The notes under the pieces were generated by a model. It had not been told where the DNA came from. It searched no databases and was given only the letters and a program-made list of their open reading frames with translations. Positions 27,701 through 33,186 of a DNA stretch of 42,614 nt are shown here, piece by piece. Both the position numbers and the translations under genes were made by a program. Source of the stretch: Alcanivorax sp. UBA4485 (lineage in GTDB: Bacteria; Pseudomonadota; Gammaproteobacteria; Pseudomonadales; Alcanivoracaceae); the NCBI GenBank assembly GCA_002389055.1, contig DGNT01000169.1, forward strand, positions 1 through 42,614, written 5' to 3'. The first letter of the stretch is position 1. Each line of letters opens with the position of its first letter.

Positions 27701-27893
27701 CGCTGGCGCGGGCCGCCGCCTTGGCCGCCAGCCACTCGGAACTGAGCGGCCGGGGCGCGGCTTCCGCCAGCCCGGCCGTTCCCACCGCCAGAACTAACGC
27801 GACCGCCCGCGCCAGCGGCTTTACCGCGAAGGGCTGATCCACGGCGGTGCGATTCATTGACGCATTGGACGGAACGGCTTTTCTCATTTTCAT
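15753..27893 (-). CDS. Giant two-partner secretion exoprotein TpsA (filamentous haemagglutinin family, PdtA-like)
   Basis: A 4046-residue exoprotein, the largest gene here. An extended signal peptide (residues 1-45, two-part, cut after AEA) is followed by an Ala/Arg/Gln-rich helical stretch (about 50-120) and the TPS secretion domain (about 130-250), with NWETFNVSRDTTVDF (172-186) and NRNGVVFSG (222-230) in place of the usual NPNGI. A long beta-helix follows, rich in Gly-Asp and short repeats of the kind GxLTVxG. The C-terminal 250 residues match the DUF3739 haemagglutinin-family region (IQMYSQGDIALGLSRI through GDVNIAALQVVNAENIQVQG). I found no Cys in the whole chain. The start at 27893 (MKMRKAV) has GAGAG eight bases upstream; an in-frame start 17 codons earlier has none. 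It should pass through the TpsB pore encoded at 36292-37914 and act as an adhesin or other surface filament. Confidence 0.93.
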   Translation of the reverse strand: MKMRKAVPSNASMNRTAVDQPFAVKPLARAVALVLAVGTAGLAEAAPRPLSSEWLAAKAAARASAPAPRPGAAADARMQAQRQANQKLRRSIDNLTRTAGAVAAQRAAQEAARQAARQAASNIPDGLAEGGLKVDANPDTAGWFNAEDPTQSVRDGHTTVNIKQTGNKAILNWETFNVSRDTTVDFDQQANWAVLNRVNDPNARPSQIQGQIKGDGTVMLVNRNGVVFSGSSQVNVRNLVAAAADISDEQFRERGLYGDNEGSQAVFTNAQGDIDVQAGARLTTTAPGSATQSGGYTLLAGRNVHNQGEIVTEQGQTTLAAGENFYIRKGRGTEENLASTTDGNEVASRQSAASALDGSAGTVTNSGLILSSEGDITLTGHDVRQQGVAVATTSVDKRGTVHLLNSASDASGQVTLGEGSVTAVVVDEDGGTALDSRRQTLINESAKYDLEREGLNDGVFDNLAELPDRRDQSRVEIVSGGDVIFEDDSLTQATGGQIAVAASDRVRLETGAELDVSGAVGVRVAMESNNVLINVQSNEQRDSPVNRDSGALRNGDVWIDRRELIHVPAGTGGYETDRWYTAGGLLEVGGYLDTVAHSAGEWAAAGGTVRLHGDAVISQGGSAVNLSGGTLNVQTGYIRQTWLKGADGNLYDAATAPGYLRYTGLYRGYERTSQRWGQTDAWRNPLINPEKRLENGYVTGRDAGRLIVSAPTAILEGDIVAEVYNGERQNRARAQGLDGYNQAQNSVARAGQLLLGKYGLLGLSGGFDSDVRVGDIEDVAGELERGAELGERLGTVWLDAARLNEQGLGGLDLVSAGGIAVEQDLDVTPGGYVRLASGQVDVDATVTARSGDITLTNIIEAYTDGATPVRTALTGADDDTYLRLGAEGVLDARGLWSNQIQTPDTAALAHRDGGGVTLASSRDVALEAGSLIDVSSGGAVTADGQLLGGRGGDITLSAATTVNENSGTPENGVLTLDGDLRGYGVDGGGTLSIESGQAIVVGDELFETEGLLAAGQEAPVDLTLLEEVVVEAGGVLPFNYEYSRTQALPGQPFGDTALAINGGPGVTVAADWVVPAGMLILAGGSVYQGGGTVPAGATITVTQGSPAPDYVVPANVFPEGLPVVPGPAVVQAGTPLPVDVVFSPGQTLGAGIVLDRDVRVEAVATLAPEYFQNGFSNYEVNGHRGVHVTEGASIDVAMPVYRYRPGIINAVDRDAALEVWTPPLYQALPEERRVVRRDGASLTLKSESQRRPGAIAISEGATVQVDPGQSITLSGGQTTVEGTLRARGGRIDILNPETDGVTQSQSLGESIWIGEQALLDASGFAYAATDGRGRRYGEVLDGGRVTLGSLAPDELNDNGIYEINNRFIVVRDGAVIDVSGTRADLDLGGGRPTTVASNAGGLAMRSNAGIYFDGELRGQAGGEGAAGGDLELMLETVLLPSNSGDERQAGLRNIVLGEQLSSGMPEDIEPGPGNAGLRYGEARLATDDLADWGVDGLSVWARDAILFEGDTSLSLDRKIALGATVIGAAPENPDINVELSAPYVNLSGRTATPEGLGSGNNPGPVFAFNHGNVDALSRLTGENSRLSVRADLIDLGKGLLTFGGRGSRDLLSGTETVDLPGFADIRLDSRGDMRLDNVSMVADRELTLIAERLYPVTHSQNAIQVGVAVAGDLSGDPLEGALLRIQRRGTGDPSPPPSVFGAVALRAPRIEQGGALLAPLGSIYIGGDRPSLGGSFLSEIAINSTLGDVASDAVLQEGSVTSISAAGLTLPYGYTTDGINYFYNGEEIDFDVPGLTGSQQAQRTGGGIRFGTATVMAEEGAVVDTSAGGTLWRLGFSNGASGSVDILDTALANAAPWHSGSSDREVYAILPSMNGAAAPLDPGLPATGQVGRQITIDAGVPGLPAGTYTLLPAEYAMMPGGYRVELGGAATQRLGVTAGAAPGLYNADVYTGLANTGVLARQPRRATIMAGTEVRRYGEYNETSLTRWVAEQSAEFGVARLSNLIPADMRPLLFDFGYSDPANPEAFRFNGELRNERAEGGTGGLVGFHGGALEVISEPGQADAGRISLRDDDLNSLGATVLGLGTSDTDGYTEPGNSVIVRSGSSLNAAAVLLAGNGEETSVVVESGATIDTRGRGSAGWTADNGMVLNPNEDQSLLAVGNDLMTFSGVQGEGGLRVEDGAGLFGEGSVALLAPGGAEIGEIAVGARDLLLGVESVNVGTDGALEQAATDGVLSSGWRLTQAILDGLLRPAEGPGIESLSFQASNSINFFGPVSLDTFDPATGESSADLRFITPAIYGLGGEGDTATLRTDRFTWSGLGFMEGQRGNPKPVAAEPGPVIEGGAGTGTGGFRVDANEVVFGFNGPVVDETANLSLDRLMLGFQDVEFNAAQRITSEREGVVSVYQRDLGDGQYQGANLTLNAPVLTGQARSDMTFRSGGDLTVARPEGAEPVDRSSLDLGGRLTLDGNRVRIDGTVAAPSGRIEIHADEDVELTEGGVLDVAGREVTFFDVTRHSFGGDVVLESRQGDVRQAAGATLDVSARGSDAGTVKATAANGQVALEGDLVARAQDEPDNGFEGGSIQVEGLTILDFVGLNQRLGSGGFDYRRDFTLGSGDLVIGDELQARHLSVTADGGSLTVAGTVRAGGDYAGSLRLAARDDLTIESDAVLDASGDTLKRDSHGGAIEGSNRATLDITTRDGRLVLADGATLDVSAGGEDRGVINLNAPRLGGKQGDDVAVDAGGPLTVRGAKRLSVNGFWTYDDAPLDPEDDTTQVVDETYMEGIHGDSNAFVNGALANAQLLERLAGLRDAAGDAFQLRPGVEIVSATEDGNLRLDGDLDLANYRYGPDVDPNMRGSGTAGAFILRAGGDLTVNGNISDGFGVPLSSPDTAFFVDYELEPGVVNGFGQLARELTLPETLRLKAGWYFGRELEGTLPFDVDPLTLGIKSGKAVDEEVTSVGFSRLNNHTLTADMFLPYAVTDTRTGIVYGPGRVPAGTSLSNFSFPPGTRFAPGFVFPYGVSIEPRSMSAGTDLSPYNLVGIANEDRKAKTLPAGTVLPKGMYMSGLQTAEQETQNIPTLAPVLKRGSESWDIHLVGGADLASASRRAVRAGAVAGDLVLNNTAPPVVLREGAEDEAVSVIRTGSGDLELIAARDYRQDSAFAVYTAGGALPADQVPEVGRPDGGDLDGYDSYESSAAVTDVQAGFLTGGGDVLVSAGRDLIGHSSGDLPASRWLWADDAPASGEQAAWWIHSGTYAASDPTITNPVLAVFQGIGALGGGNVTLSAGRHLGANRDQTDVNGGLNVAVGASGWRDADGGVTQFGGGELRIDAGGTVNPVQGTKGASSVNNLRGDIQVRAGGIGQTWQTFESPSSNNVDPRPDDLIARAPTDPYGRLNVAVGDASARLLSVGDQVLSTRDPLASMGVDIRQDQSGIAAFSAGGDVTLTGGQAPSTLSLVAGEGSLYGAGSSPTAQDAVVRASLEGAVELLAADSIYHLGLGIDAHPDARGVAGLAPARFYAVEGDIYNLMYGYLSNPDDNLPSLLGRPAWVRAGRDIVAFGQNTSGSIGHERASVLGHNAATDISLIEAGRDLIFIDAVAVGPGTLEVTAGRNFYQADRGWVRSMAGLSDDVGSGADIAINVGMGADGPDYQSLIDAYLNPANLADPGRPLADQPDKVVKVYDQELRDWLEGRYGDTALDGTTALAYFDTLAPEQQRIFLRELYYAELRAGGREYNDPDGDRAGSYLRSRRAIATFLPEADSEAGTSGYEGDYTMFSTGEYSGLVRTEGGGDIRMLVPGGDLIVGVEGVRPADGDNGVLTQGSGDIQMYSQGDIALGLSRIFTTYGGDIFAWSAAGDINAGRGAKTTLVYTPPRRVYDDIGNVSLSPVAPTTGAGIATLAPIPEVPPGDIDLIAPLGVIDAGEAGIRVSGDVNIAALQVVNAENIQVQGESTGLPAVASVNVGALTNATNAANSAVQAAEQVSRGDRGNRPSVITVEILGYGQERLVPEQDRNAGAPDYRPDGVVRVLGAGELSEEQGAALTDAERRSML
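15948..15956 (-). other. RGD tripeptide near the TpsA C-terminus
   Basis: The codons spell Arg-Gly-Asp within SRGDRGNRP, 67 residues from the end of the protein. Bordetella FHA has a functional RGD, but a tripeptide occurs often by chance in a 4000-residue protein. Confidence 0.4.
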
Positions 27894-27965
27894 CGGGAAC
27901 TCTCTCAAGGCGAACACGGGTGCGGCCCGGTGCACCACGACCAAGGGTGGCTGGACTCTTTGAAT

Positions 27966-28017
27966 TAGATGGTTAACACGCCACCCGACCGCAGTTATTT
28001 CATGGAAAATTCATAAA
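27966..28017 (-). promoter_or_regulatory. Shared promoter module A, upstream of tpsA
   Basis: On the minus strand, in order: TTTATGAATTTTC (28017-28005), 13 bases, CGGTCG (27991-27986), 14 bases, CATCTA (27971-27966). Module B upstream of tpsB has the same three blocks with the same two spacings. CGGTCG and CATCTA may be the -35 and -10 of an ECF sigma promoter. On the plus strand it holds ATTTCAT-GGAA-AATTCAT (27997-28014), a weak Pho-box-like pair. It sits 73-124 bases ahead of the tpsA start, in the gap shared with the divergent signalling operon. Confidence 0.6.
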
Positions 28018-28109
28018 TCCGTGCCAAGAAATATTTGTGACATCTTTCCGACATAAAGCAGCGGTACGGTGGCAATTTGCGCATTCGTTTCAGCCGTGCC
28101 TCCCGTCCT

Positions 28110-28772
28110 ATGACTATTTCACGCTGTCTGGTGACCGCCCGTCGCTTGCTGAGCGTGGCCGCTTTGGGGGCTTTGCTGACGTGGCCGTCGGTGGGCCGGG
28201 CGGCCACCACGGCGATGTTCGATATGCCCGCGCAGCCGCTGTCTCAGGCGCTCGCGGCGTTCAGCGAACAAACGGGGATCTCGATTTTGGTGACCAGCGA
28301 CCTGATCAATAATAAAACCGCCGCGCCGGTGCACGGCCGGCTAACGCCATCAGCGGCGCTGCGGGCGTTGCTTGAACCCACCGATCTGGAAGTACGCCGC
28401 GTTGACGAATCGGCGTGGACGCTGCTGCCACGCGCGTCGCGACGCACCGACACCGTCACGCCACCGGGCGCCACCGTGACCCGGGCCTATGCCGGGGCGG
28501 TGCAACGTCATATCGCCGGGCTGCTGTGTCGCGGACATGCCGATCAGCTTGGGCGCACCCGCCTGGCCTTGCAGTTGTGGGTGCGCGGCGACGGTCTTAT
28601 CGAACGCGTTCACGTGCTCGACGCCGAGCATGCGCCACGCTGGAGCAGCGCCGTTCACGAGGCGCTGGAGGGCAGCCGAATGGCCGCTCCGCCCCCCGAC
28701 CAGCCCGCGCCCCTTACGGTGCTGCTGGTCCGCGACGGCGCGTCACCCTGTGAACAGACTGGGGAGCGCTGA
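28110..28772 (+). CDS. VreA-like surface-signalling protein (STN domain plus TonB-C-like domain, no barrel)
   Basis: A 220-residue exported protein. A signal peptide (1-31, cut after GRA) precedes an STN/Secretin_N-type signalling domain (about 34-107: FDMPAQPLSQALAAFSEQTGISIL, then VHGRLTPSAALRALL) as found at the front of FecA-type TonB-dependent transducers. Residues about 126-212 look like a TonB C-terminal domain (VQRHIAGLL, RLALQLWVRGDGLIERVHVLDAEH). There is no outer-membrane barrel. This matches P. aeruginosa VreA of the PUMA3 system. It probably passes a periplasmic signal to the FecR protein encoded two genes down. The ATG at 28110 was chosen; a TTG at 28077 has a better GGTGG site but gives an odd signal peptide, so the start is unsure. 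The next gene begins two bases after its stop. Confidence 0.85.
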   Translation: MTISRCLVTARRLLSVAALGALLTWPSVGRAATTAMFDMPAQPLSQALAAFSEQTGISILVTSDLINNKTAAPVHGRLTPSAALRALLEPTDLEVRRVDESAWTLLPRASRRTDTVTPPGATVTRAYAGAVQRHIAGLLCRGHADQLGRTRLALQLWVRGDGLIERVHVLDAEHAPRWSSAVHEALEGSRMAAPPPDQPAPLTVLLVRDGASPCEQTGER

Positions 28773-28774
28773 GG

Positions 28775-29323
28775 ATGCCCGATACGCTCCATCAACCGTT
28801 ACGCGATCTGCTGGTGCTCCGCTACGACGATTTTCGCCAACGCCTGCGCAGCCGGCTCGGTTCCCGGCAACTGGCGGAGGACGCCCTGCAGGAGACCTGG
28901 CTGCGTGTTGACGCCATGCGCGATGGCACCGCTGTTCGCCATCCGGCGGCATACTTGTTCCGCGTCGCTCTCAACGTGGCCGAAGAGCAGCGCCGCAAAC
29001 AGGCGCGCGTGATGACGCTGGATGAAGTGGAAGATCTTTATCTGATGGCTGATGAGCGCGCCGACCCGGCCCGGGAGGCGCTCGGCGAGCAGGAGATCGC
29101 GATGCTGAGGCGCGCCCTGTCGGAGTTGCCGCGACGGCGCCGCGCCATCGTCACCGCCGCGCGGCTGAACGACGTCCCGCATAAAGAGATCGCCGCGCGT
29201 CACGGCGTCTCTCTGCGCACCGTCGAAAAGGAACTGAAAGCCGGTCTTGAGCACTGTTGCAAGCGCCTGGACCGGGAGTACATTCAACGCTTCGGGCCCA
29301 AAACGAAAAGGCCGCTGTCATGA
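28775..29323 (+). CDS. ECF sigma factor, FecI/VreI type
   Basis: A 182-residue sigma factor. Region 2 spans about 15-78 (YDDFRQRLRSRLGSRQLAEDALQETWLRV, then HPAAYLFRVALNVAEEQRRK) and region 4 about 112-160 (LSELPRRRRAIVTAARLNDVPHKEIAARHGVSLRTVEKEL), with the recognition helix near 145-156. It is flanked by an STN protein and a FecR-type anti-sigma, the standard order of a surface-signalling unit. Probable targets are the tpsA and tpsB promoters that share module A/B. The ATG has GAGG close by; its stop overlaps the next ATG (ATGA). Confidence 0.93.
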   Translation: MPDTLHQPLRDLLVLRYDDFRQRLRSRLGSRQLAEDALQETWLRVDAMRDGTAVRHPAAYLFRVALNVAEEQRRKQARVMTLDEVEDLYLMADERADPAREALGEQEIAMLRRALSELPRRRRAIVTAARLNDVPHKEIAARHGVSLRTVEKELKAGLEHCCKRLDREYIQRFGPKTKRPLS

Positions 29324-30291
29324 ACAACCAACACGCCGTCAGCAATCCGGACCGTGATCGGATCCGACGGGAAGCCCGGGAATGGGTTGTCCGGCTTGCC
29401 TCGGGCCAGGCCACATCCGCCGACGGCGACGCCTTTCGGCGGTGGTGCGCACACAGCCCGGCGCATGCGGAAGCCTTCGCGGAGTGCCGCCGCGTATGGC
29501 GGGGGATGCAGCAGGCCGCGGAACCGACCGCATCGCCGGTAGCGTCCTTGGATGTCGCCCGGGATCGGCGCTTCAGCCGGCGCGCCCTGCTCGGCGGCGC
29601 GGTAGCCGCCTCGGTGGGCTGGGTGGCACTGCGTTCACCGCTGGATCTCTGGCCCGACGCCAGCGCGCTGTCTTCGGACCTGTGGACCGCCACCGGCGAG
29701 CAGCGCGAAGTGGTTCTACCACAGGCCGCCACCGTCCGCTTGAACACCCAGACCCGTGTCGACCTGCAACGCCGGAACGAAACCGTTACCGGCCTGGTGC
29801 TGCGCTCCGGGGAGACCGAGATCACCACCGTGGCCAATACCCGGGACTTCATGGTAAGCGCCGGCCAGGGCCGGATCGCGGCGGGGCGCGCGCGTTTCAA
29901 TGTGCGCTATACCGACGAGCGGGTACGCGTGACTTGCCTGGAAGGCGAGGTCGATGTCGCCCATGGCGCCCAGCGGTCTCGACTGGGGCCGGCGCAGCAG
30001 GTGGTGTATAACGATGTCCGGCTGACCGACGTGCGCGATGTTGATCCGCGACGGGTCAGCGCCTGGCGGCAGCGGGTGTTGGTATTCGACGGCATGCCGC
30101 TGAACCAGGTGGTCGACGAGGTCAATCGCTACCGGCCGGGCCGGATCGTGCTGCTGGACGACCGTCTGGGACGTACGCCGGTGCAGGCGTACCTGTCGCT
30201 GGACCGCCTCGACGACTTCGCCACGCTGGTGCGCGAAGTGCACGGCGCCAACGTGCGCTCGCTACCCGGTGGCGTGTTGATAATCAGCTGA
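29320..30291 (+). CDS. FecR/VreR-type anti-sigma factor (sigma regulator)
   Basis: A 323-residue inner-membrane regulator. The cytoplasmic DUF4880 sigma-binding part lies at about 12-60 (REAREWVVRLASGQATSADGDAFRRWCAHSPAHAEAF). One membrane segment follows RRALLGG (about 88-104), then the periplasmic FecR domain (about 120-225, VVLPQAATVRLNTQTRVDL through VTCLEGEVDV) and a C-terminal DUF4974/STN-like part (LVFDGMPLNQVVDEVNRY). It holds the sigma factor until the STN protein signals. It overlaps the sigma gene by four bases. Its last eight bases overlap the 3' end of the convergent YbjN gene. Confidence 0.93.
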   Translation: MNNQHAVSNPDRDRIRREAREWVVRLASGQATSADGDAFRRWCAHSPAHAEAFAECRRVWRGMQQAAEPTASPVASLDVARDRRFSRRALLGGAVAASVGWVALRSPLDLWPDASALSSDLWTATGEQREVVLPQAATVRLNTQTRVDLQRRNETVTGLVLRSGETEITTVANTRDFMVSAGQGRIAAGRARFNVRYTDERVRVTCLEGEVDVAHGAQRSRLGPAQQVVYNDVRLTDVRDVDPRRVSAWRQRVLVFDGMPLNQVVDEVNRYRPGRIVLLDDRLGRTPVQAYLSLDRLDDFATLVREVHGANVRSLPGGVLIIS

Positions 30292-30733
30292 GCGGGTCAG
30301 CATCCTCTTTCTGATCACGATAGTTACGTAGATAGAGCAGGAATTCCCGCATCAACCGATCCCACAATTCCACCTGAGTGCGCAGATGGGCCGCGCCCAC
30401 GCCGCCCGCCACGACCACGTCCATTTCCAGCACCAGAAAGTCACCCTGGTGAGTGAGCCGGCTGAACCGCTTATCGCGGTTCCAATCGGATACCATGTTT
30501 TCGGGTAACGCCCCCTGGATACGCAGCGCACAGCTCAGCGTGAAATCGAGCATCTTTGGTCCGTCGCCAACCGGGTTACCCGGCCTGACCGCGAAACCAA
30601 TGCCCTGGCTGGCGCTAAGCAGCTGTTTGCTGCCGTTCTGCTCACTTTCGTTGGTGCGATAGCCAGCGTCTTGTAGTACCTCGGCCAGATATTGCAGGCT
30701 CACCGACTCGATCATGTCACTCTGTTCGCTCAT
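30284..30733 (-). CDS. YbjN domain protein
   Basis: A 149-residue cytoplasmic protein with the YbjN-type layout: MIESVSLQYLAEVLQDAGYRT at the N-terminus, a beta core (LDFTLSCALRIQG), and FLVLEMDVVVAGGVGAAHLRTQVELWDRLMREFLLYLRNY at the end. The family resembles type III secretion chaperones and its function is not clear. It is the last gene of the tpsB operon: its ATG lies 17 bases inside the preceding coiled-coil gene with a GGAGGAGG site, so it is coupled. Its end overlaps the convergent fecR-type gene by eight bases. Confidence 0.75.
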   Translation of the reverse strand: MSEQSDMIESVSLQYLAEVLQDAGYRTNESEQNGSKQLLSASQGIGFAVRPGNPVGDGPKMLDFTLSCALRIQGALPENMVSDWNRDKRFSRLTHQGDFLVLEMDVVVAGGVGAAHLRTQVELWDRLMREFLLYLRNYRDQKEDADPLS

Positions 30734-31445
30734 CGCTGCTTGCCTCCTCCGGTTGATTGTCCGGCTCGCCGTCGTCGGACGGCGCCTCTGTCACTTGCAC
30801 CTGATTGTTGTAAAGGCGATCGCCGAACGCCTGGGCCTGGTTTTCAAACTCCACCCGCGCTGAAGCCGCCAGCGGCTGGCGCATACGGAACAGGCTTGCC
30901 GAGCCCAGATTCTGATAGGCGTCGAGAATTTCCCGTCCGGCCGAGAACAACGCTTCGTTGCGCGCCACGCAGGTCCGCAGTGCCGCGGCCCGTTCACGCG
31001 CCTGCTTCTCCCAGGTCATTCGTTGCGCCTCCTTCTCTCTCGCCAACGCCAGCAGTTCGTCATAGGCGCCGCGCACTTGTTGGGTACGCTCCTGACTGGC
31101 GGCGATTCGTGACCGGCTTGCCCGGCGTTCGGCACTGAGTGTTTCTTCGCGGTCACCAAGGCGTGCCTGGAGCGTCTCCACTTGCGCCAAGGCGTCATCC
31201 CGCTGCGACTCGGCCTTGACGCGCGCCGCCTCCAGGCGCGCCTGCCGGGACTGAAGATCACGTAGCTGCTGGGTGGTGTTACGCAGTTCAGCCCGCAGCC
31301 TCTGTTCAAGGCTCTCCGGTGCCTGCGCCCATGCGGCCGGGACGGAGACCAGGCCGAACATCAGCGCCAGCGCCAGCAACCAGCGCGCGCCCGCCCTATC
31401 CTTGTCATTCCGATCCATGACCTGCCTGGTTAGCGTTGTTCCCAT
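30717..31445 (-). CDS. Periplasmic coiled-coil protein
   Basis: A 242-residue protein with an N-terminal membrane or signal segment (about 22-41, ending AAWAQ) and a long alpha-helical coiled coil (about 45-170) rich in Glu, Arg, Gln and Ala. An acidic C-terminal tail follows. No catalytic motif is visible. By position it may be a periplasmic spacer or scaffold linking the TonB motor or porin to the envelope, but that is inference. The ATG at 31445 has GGAGAAGG upstream; a second in-frame ATG (MDRNDKD, ten codons in) is another possible start. Confidence 0.7.
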   Translation of the reverse strand: MGTTLTRQVMDRNDKDRAGARWLLALALMFGLVSVPAAWAQAPESLEQRLRAELRNTTQQLRDLQSRQARLEAARVKAESQRDDALAQVETLQARLGDREETLSAERRASRSRIAASQERTQQVRGAYDELLALAREKEAQRMTWEKQARERAAALRTCVARNEALFSAGREILDAYQNLGSASLFRMRQPLAASARVEFENQAQAFGDRLYNNQVQVTEAPSDDGEPDNQPEEASSDERTE

Positions 31446-31463
31446 GTTCCTTCTCCTTGTGCG

Positions 31464-33143
31464 TCAGAAGCGGGCATTCAGTTCGATCTGCAACACATCG
31501 ATGGCCAGCGGCGGACCGTATACTTCATCCGTACTCAGCCAGCGCCCCTGGGCGAAAACCCCATCGGTGAACGCGTAGGCGCCACCCAGGTAGTAGCCCT
31601 TGGCGTTGGTGCCACCGAGGTGAAAGTCGGAATCGTTGAAAGCGTCCGGCAACGCGTCCGGTTTAATGTGCTTATAGCCGACGAACACTTTCCAATCTCC
31701 GGCGCGGTCAAGGTCCAGGGAAGGGCCGAAGGCTGCGTGCACCATCCAGGCATCACGGCCACTTTTCAGCTCACCGTTCTGGTCGAAGTTGTTGAGGACC
31801 TGCCCGTCCGCGTTGCGGAACATCTCTTCCTCGCTGTAGCCATGGTTGTAGATGTAGTTGCCGGCCAGCCGCAGTTTGTAGCCGCCTATAAAAGGCGTGT
31901 CCCAGCGCAAGTTGAGGTCGAACAACTCAAACTCGGAGGCCAGCCCGACCAGTTGTGGCATTGAGGTATTGGCTGGATCGGTGGGGTTAAGTGCGATATC
32001 ACGCAGCAAGAAAACGGTATTGCCTTTTTGCATGAAGGCCGGCGCCGAGTCATCCGTATCACAGGTTTCGCTACCGAAATAGAGCACGCACTCCGATGAT
32101 CTCTGGCCACGAATATCGTGAAAATCGTAGTAGGACAGCGCGACCAGGAAACGGTTATCCTCGCTAAAACGCCAGTCGGCGCCGATCTGCGTACCCAGCA
32201 GCCACTGGTCGTCGCTGCCCTTTTTATCAAACTCCCGTGACGGAAAATCGTCCGACGTGTAGGAGAGAGGAAACGCGCCCAGGGTGCCGAAGAAAGCGCC
32301 GTTTTCGCTGAATGTGACGTCGCCCCAGCTCGCGGACACGCCATCGAAGTTCAGATCGCCGTCGTAGAGAAGGTCCGACGAAACAAACGGGTTCTCGGCA
32401 CGGCCGGCGGTAAACCGCCATACTCCCGGCGCCCAGGTAATTTGTGCCCGATCCAGCCAAATATCTTTCTTACTCAGTCCACCGCCCAGGGTCTGGTTGG
32501 TGGATACCGGGCTGTCGCTACTGCCGGTGGCGACGCGCAGGCCCGCGCTCCAGGTGTCGGTGAGCGCCGCCTGCAAACCGAAACGGGCACGCACACGCAG
32601 CCGGTTCTCGCGAGACTCTCGCGTGTTCAGTAGCGGTGGCGGTGTCAGCTCCTGCAAGTCATAGTTCTCATCATTGAACTGGTTGAAGTCGAAAATTTCG
32701 ACGCTGTTGTCTCCGGAGTAGAAGCGGGATTCGTTGCGCACGCGCACATCACCGAAGAGCGTGATCCGTGATACCCAGTCAGGGAAGGTGTTGGGCGCCG
32801 CCCAGTTCTCTTCCTTGGCCTGGGCCATCACCTCATCCTTGACCTCGGCGCGGATTTCGTCGCGCACCGTCTCCGGAATATAGGGGACCCGCACGTCGCC
32901 TTCGCGGACTTCCGGTTCGGCCTGCTGTTCCGCCGCCACCGCCTCCCGACGCGCCTGCTCCATCAGCGCCTGTGCCTGCTGCGCTGTGATAACGCCCTGC
33001 TCGACCAGAAGGCGAATCAGATGGACGGTGGTGTTGGGGGTGGTGTCCGCTTGCGATGGCGTGGAGGTTTGCGCCACGACCGGGCCGACCAGCGCCGCCG
33101 CGAGGGCCAGCGCCAGGGCCCAACGATGAGATTGCCTGTTCAT
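31464..33143 (-). CDS. Putative outer-membrane porin (Porin_5-like)
   Basis: A 559-residue outer-membrane protein. Signal peptide 1-24 (cut after VVA), then a Glu/Ala/Gln-rich periplasmic segment (about 35-115, LIRLLVEQGVITAQQAQALMEQARREA), then a beta barrel with alternating aromatic strands (ITLFGDVRVRNESRFY, NRLRVRARFGLQAAL, WSAGLRVATGSSD, and the WRFTAGRAENPF strand) and a terminal Phe after QIELNAR. The ring-type start and the N-terminal LIxLLVEQGVIT motif match the putative-porin family. Its ATG has AGGAG nine bases upstream. Being inside the TonB operon it may serve uptake of the nutrient gained by the exoprotein system; substrate unknown. Confidence 0.8.
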   Translation of the reverse strand: MNRQSHRWALALALAAALVGPVVAQTSTPSQADTTPNTTVHLIRLLVEQGVITAQQAQALMEQARREAVAAEQQAEPEVREGDVRVPYIPETVRDEIRAEVKDEVMAQAKEENWAAPNTFPDWVSRITLFGDVRVRNESRFYSGDNSVEIFDFNQFNDENYDLQELTPPPLLNTRESRENRLRVRARFGLQAALTDTWSAGLRVATGSSDSPVSTNQTLGGGLSKKDIWLDRAQITWAPGVWRFTAGRAENPFVSSDLLYDGDLNFDGVSASWGDVTFSENGAFFGTLGAFPLSYTSDDFPSREFDKKGSDDQWLLGTQIGADWRFSEDNRFLVALSYYDFHDIRGQRSSECVLYFGSETCDTDDSAPAFMQKGNTVFLLRDIALNPTDPANTSMPQLVGLASEFELFDLNLRWDTPFIGGYKLRLAGNYIYNHGYSEEEMFRNADGQVLNNFDQNGELKSGRDAWMVHAAFGPSLDLDRAGDWKVFVGYKHIKPDALPDAFNDSDFHLGGTNAKGYYLGGAYAFTDGVFAQGRWLSTDEVYGPPLAIDVLQIELNARF

Positions 33144-33186
33144 GCTATATCGCTCCTGAAACGTTCATCTTGTGAGATTGCCCTGG

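Noticed and set aside
23517..27797. A 1426-codon open frame on the plus strand opposite tpsA
   Set aside because: It is antisense to a clear TpsA frame, lacks known domains, and is rich in His/Gln/Gly/Ala as expected from reading high-GC codons backwards. Similar shadows occur opposite many genes here.
15753..27893. Periodic short repeats in tpsA considered as CRISPR or satellite
   Set aside because: They are degenerate coding repeats of the beta-helix, without constant repeat and spacer lengths.
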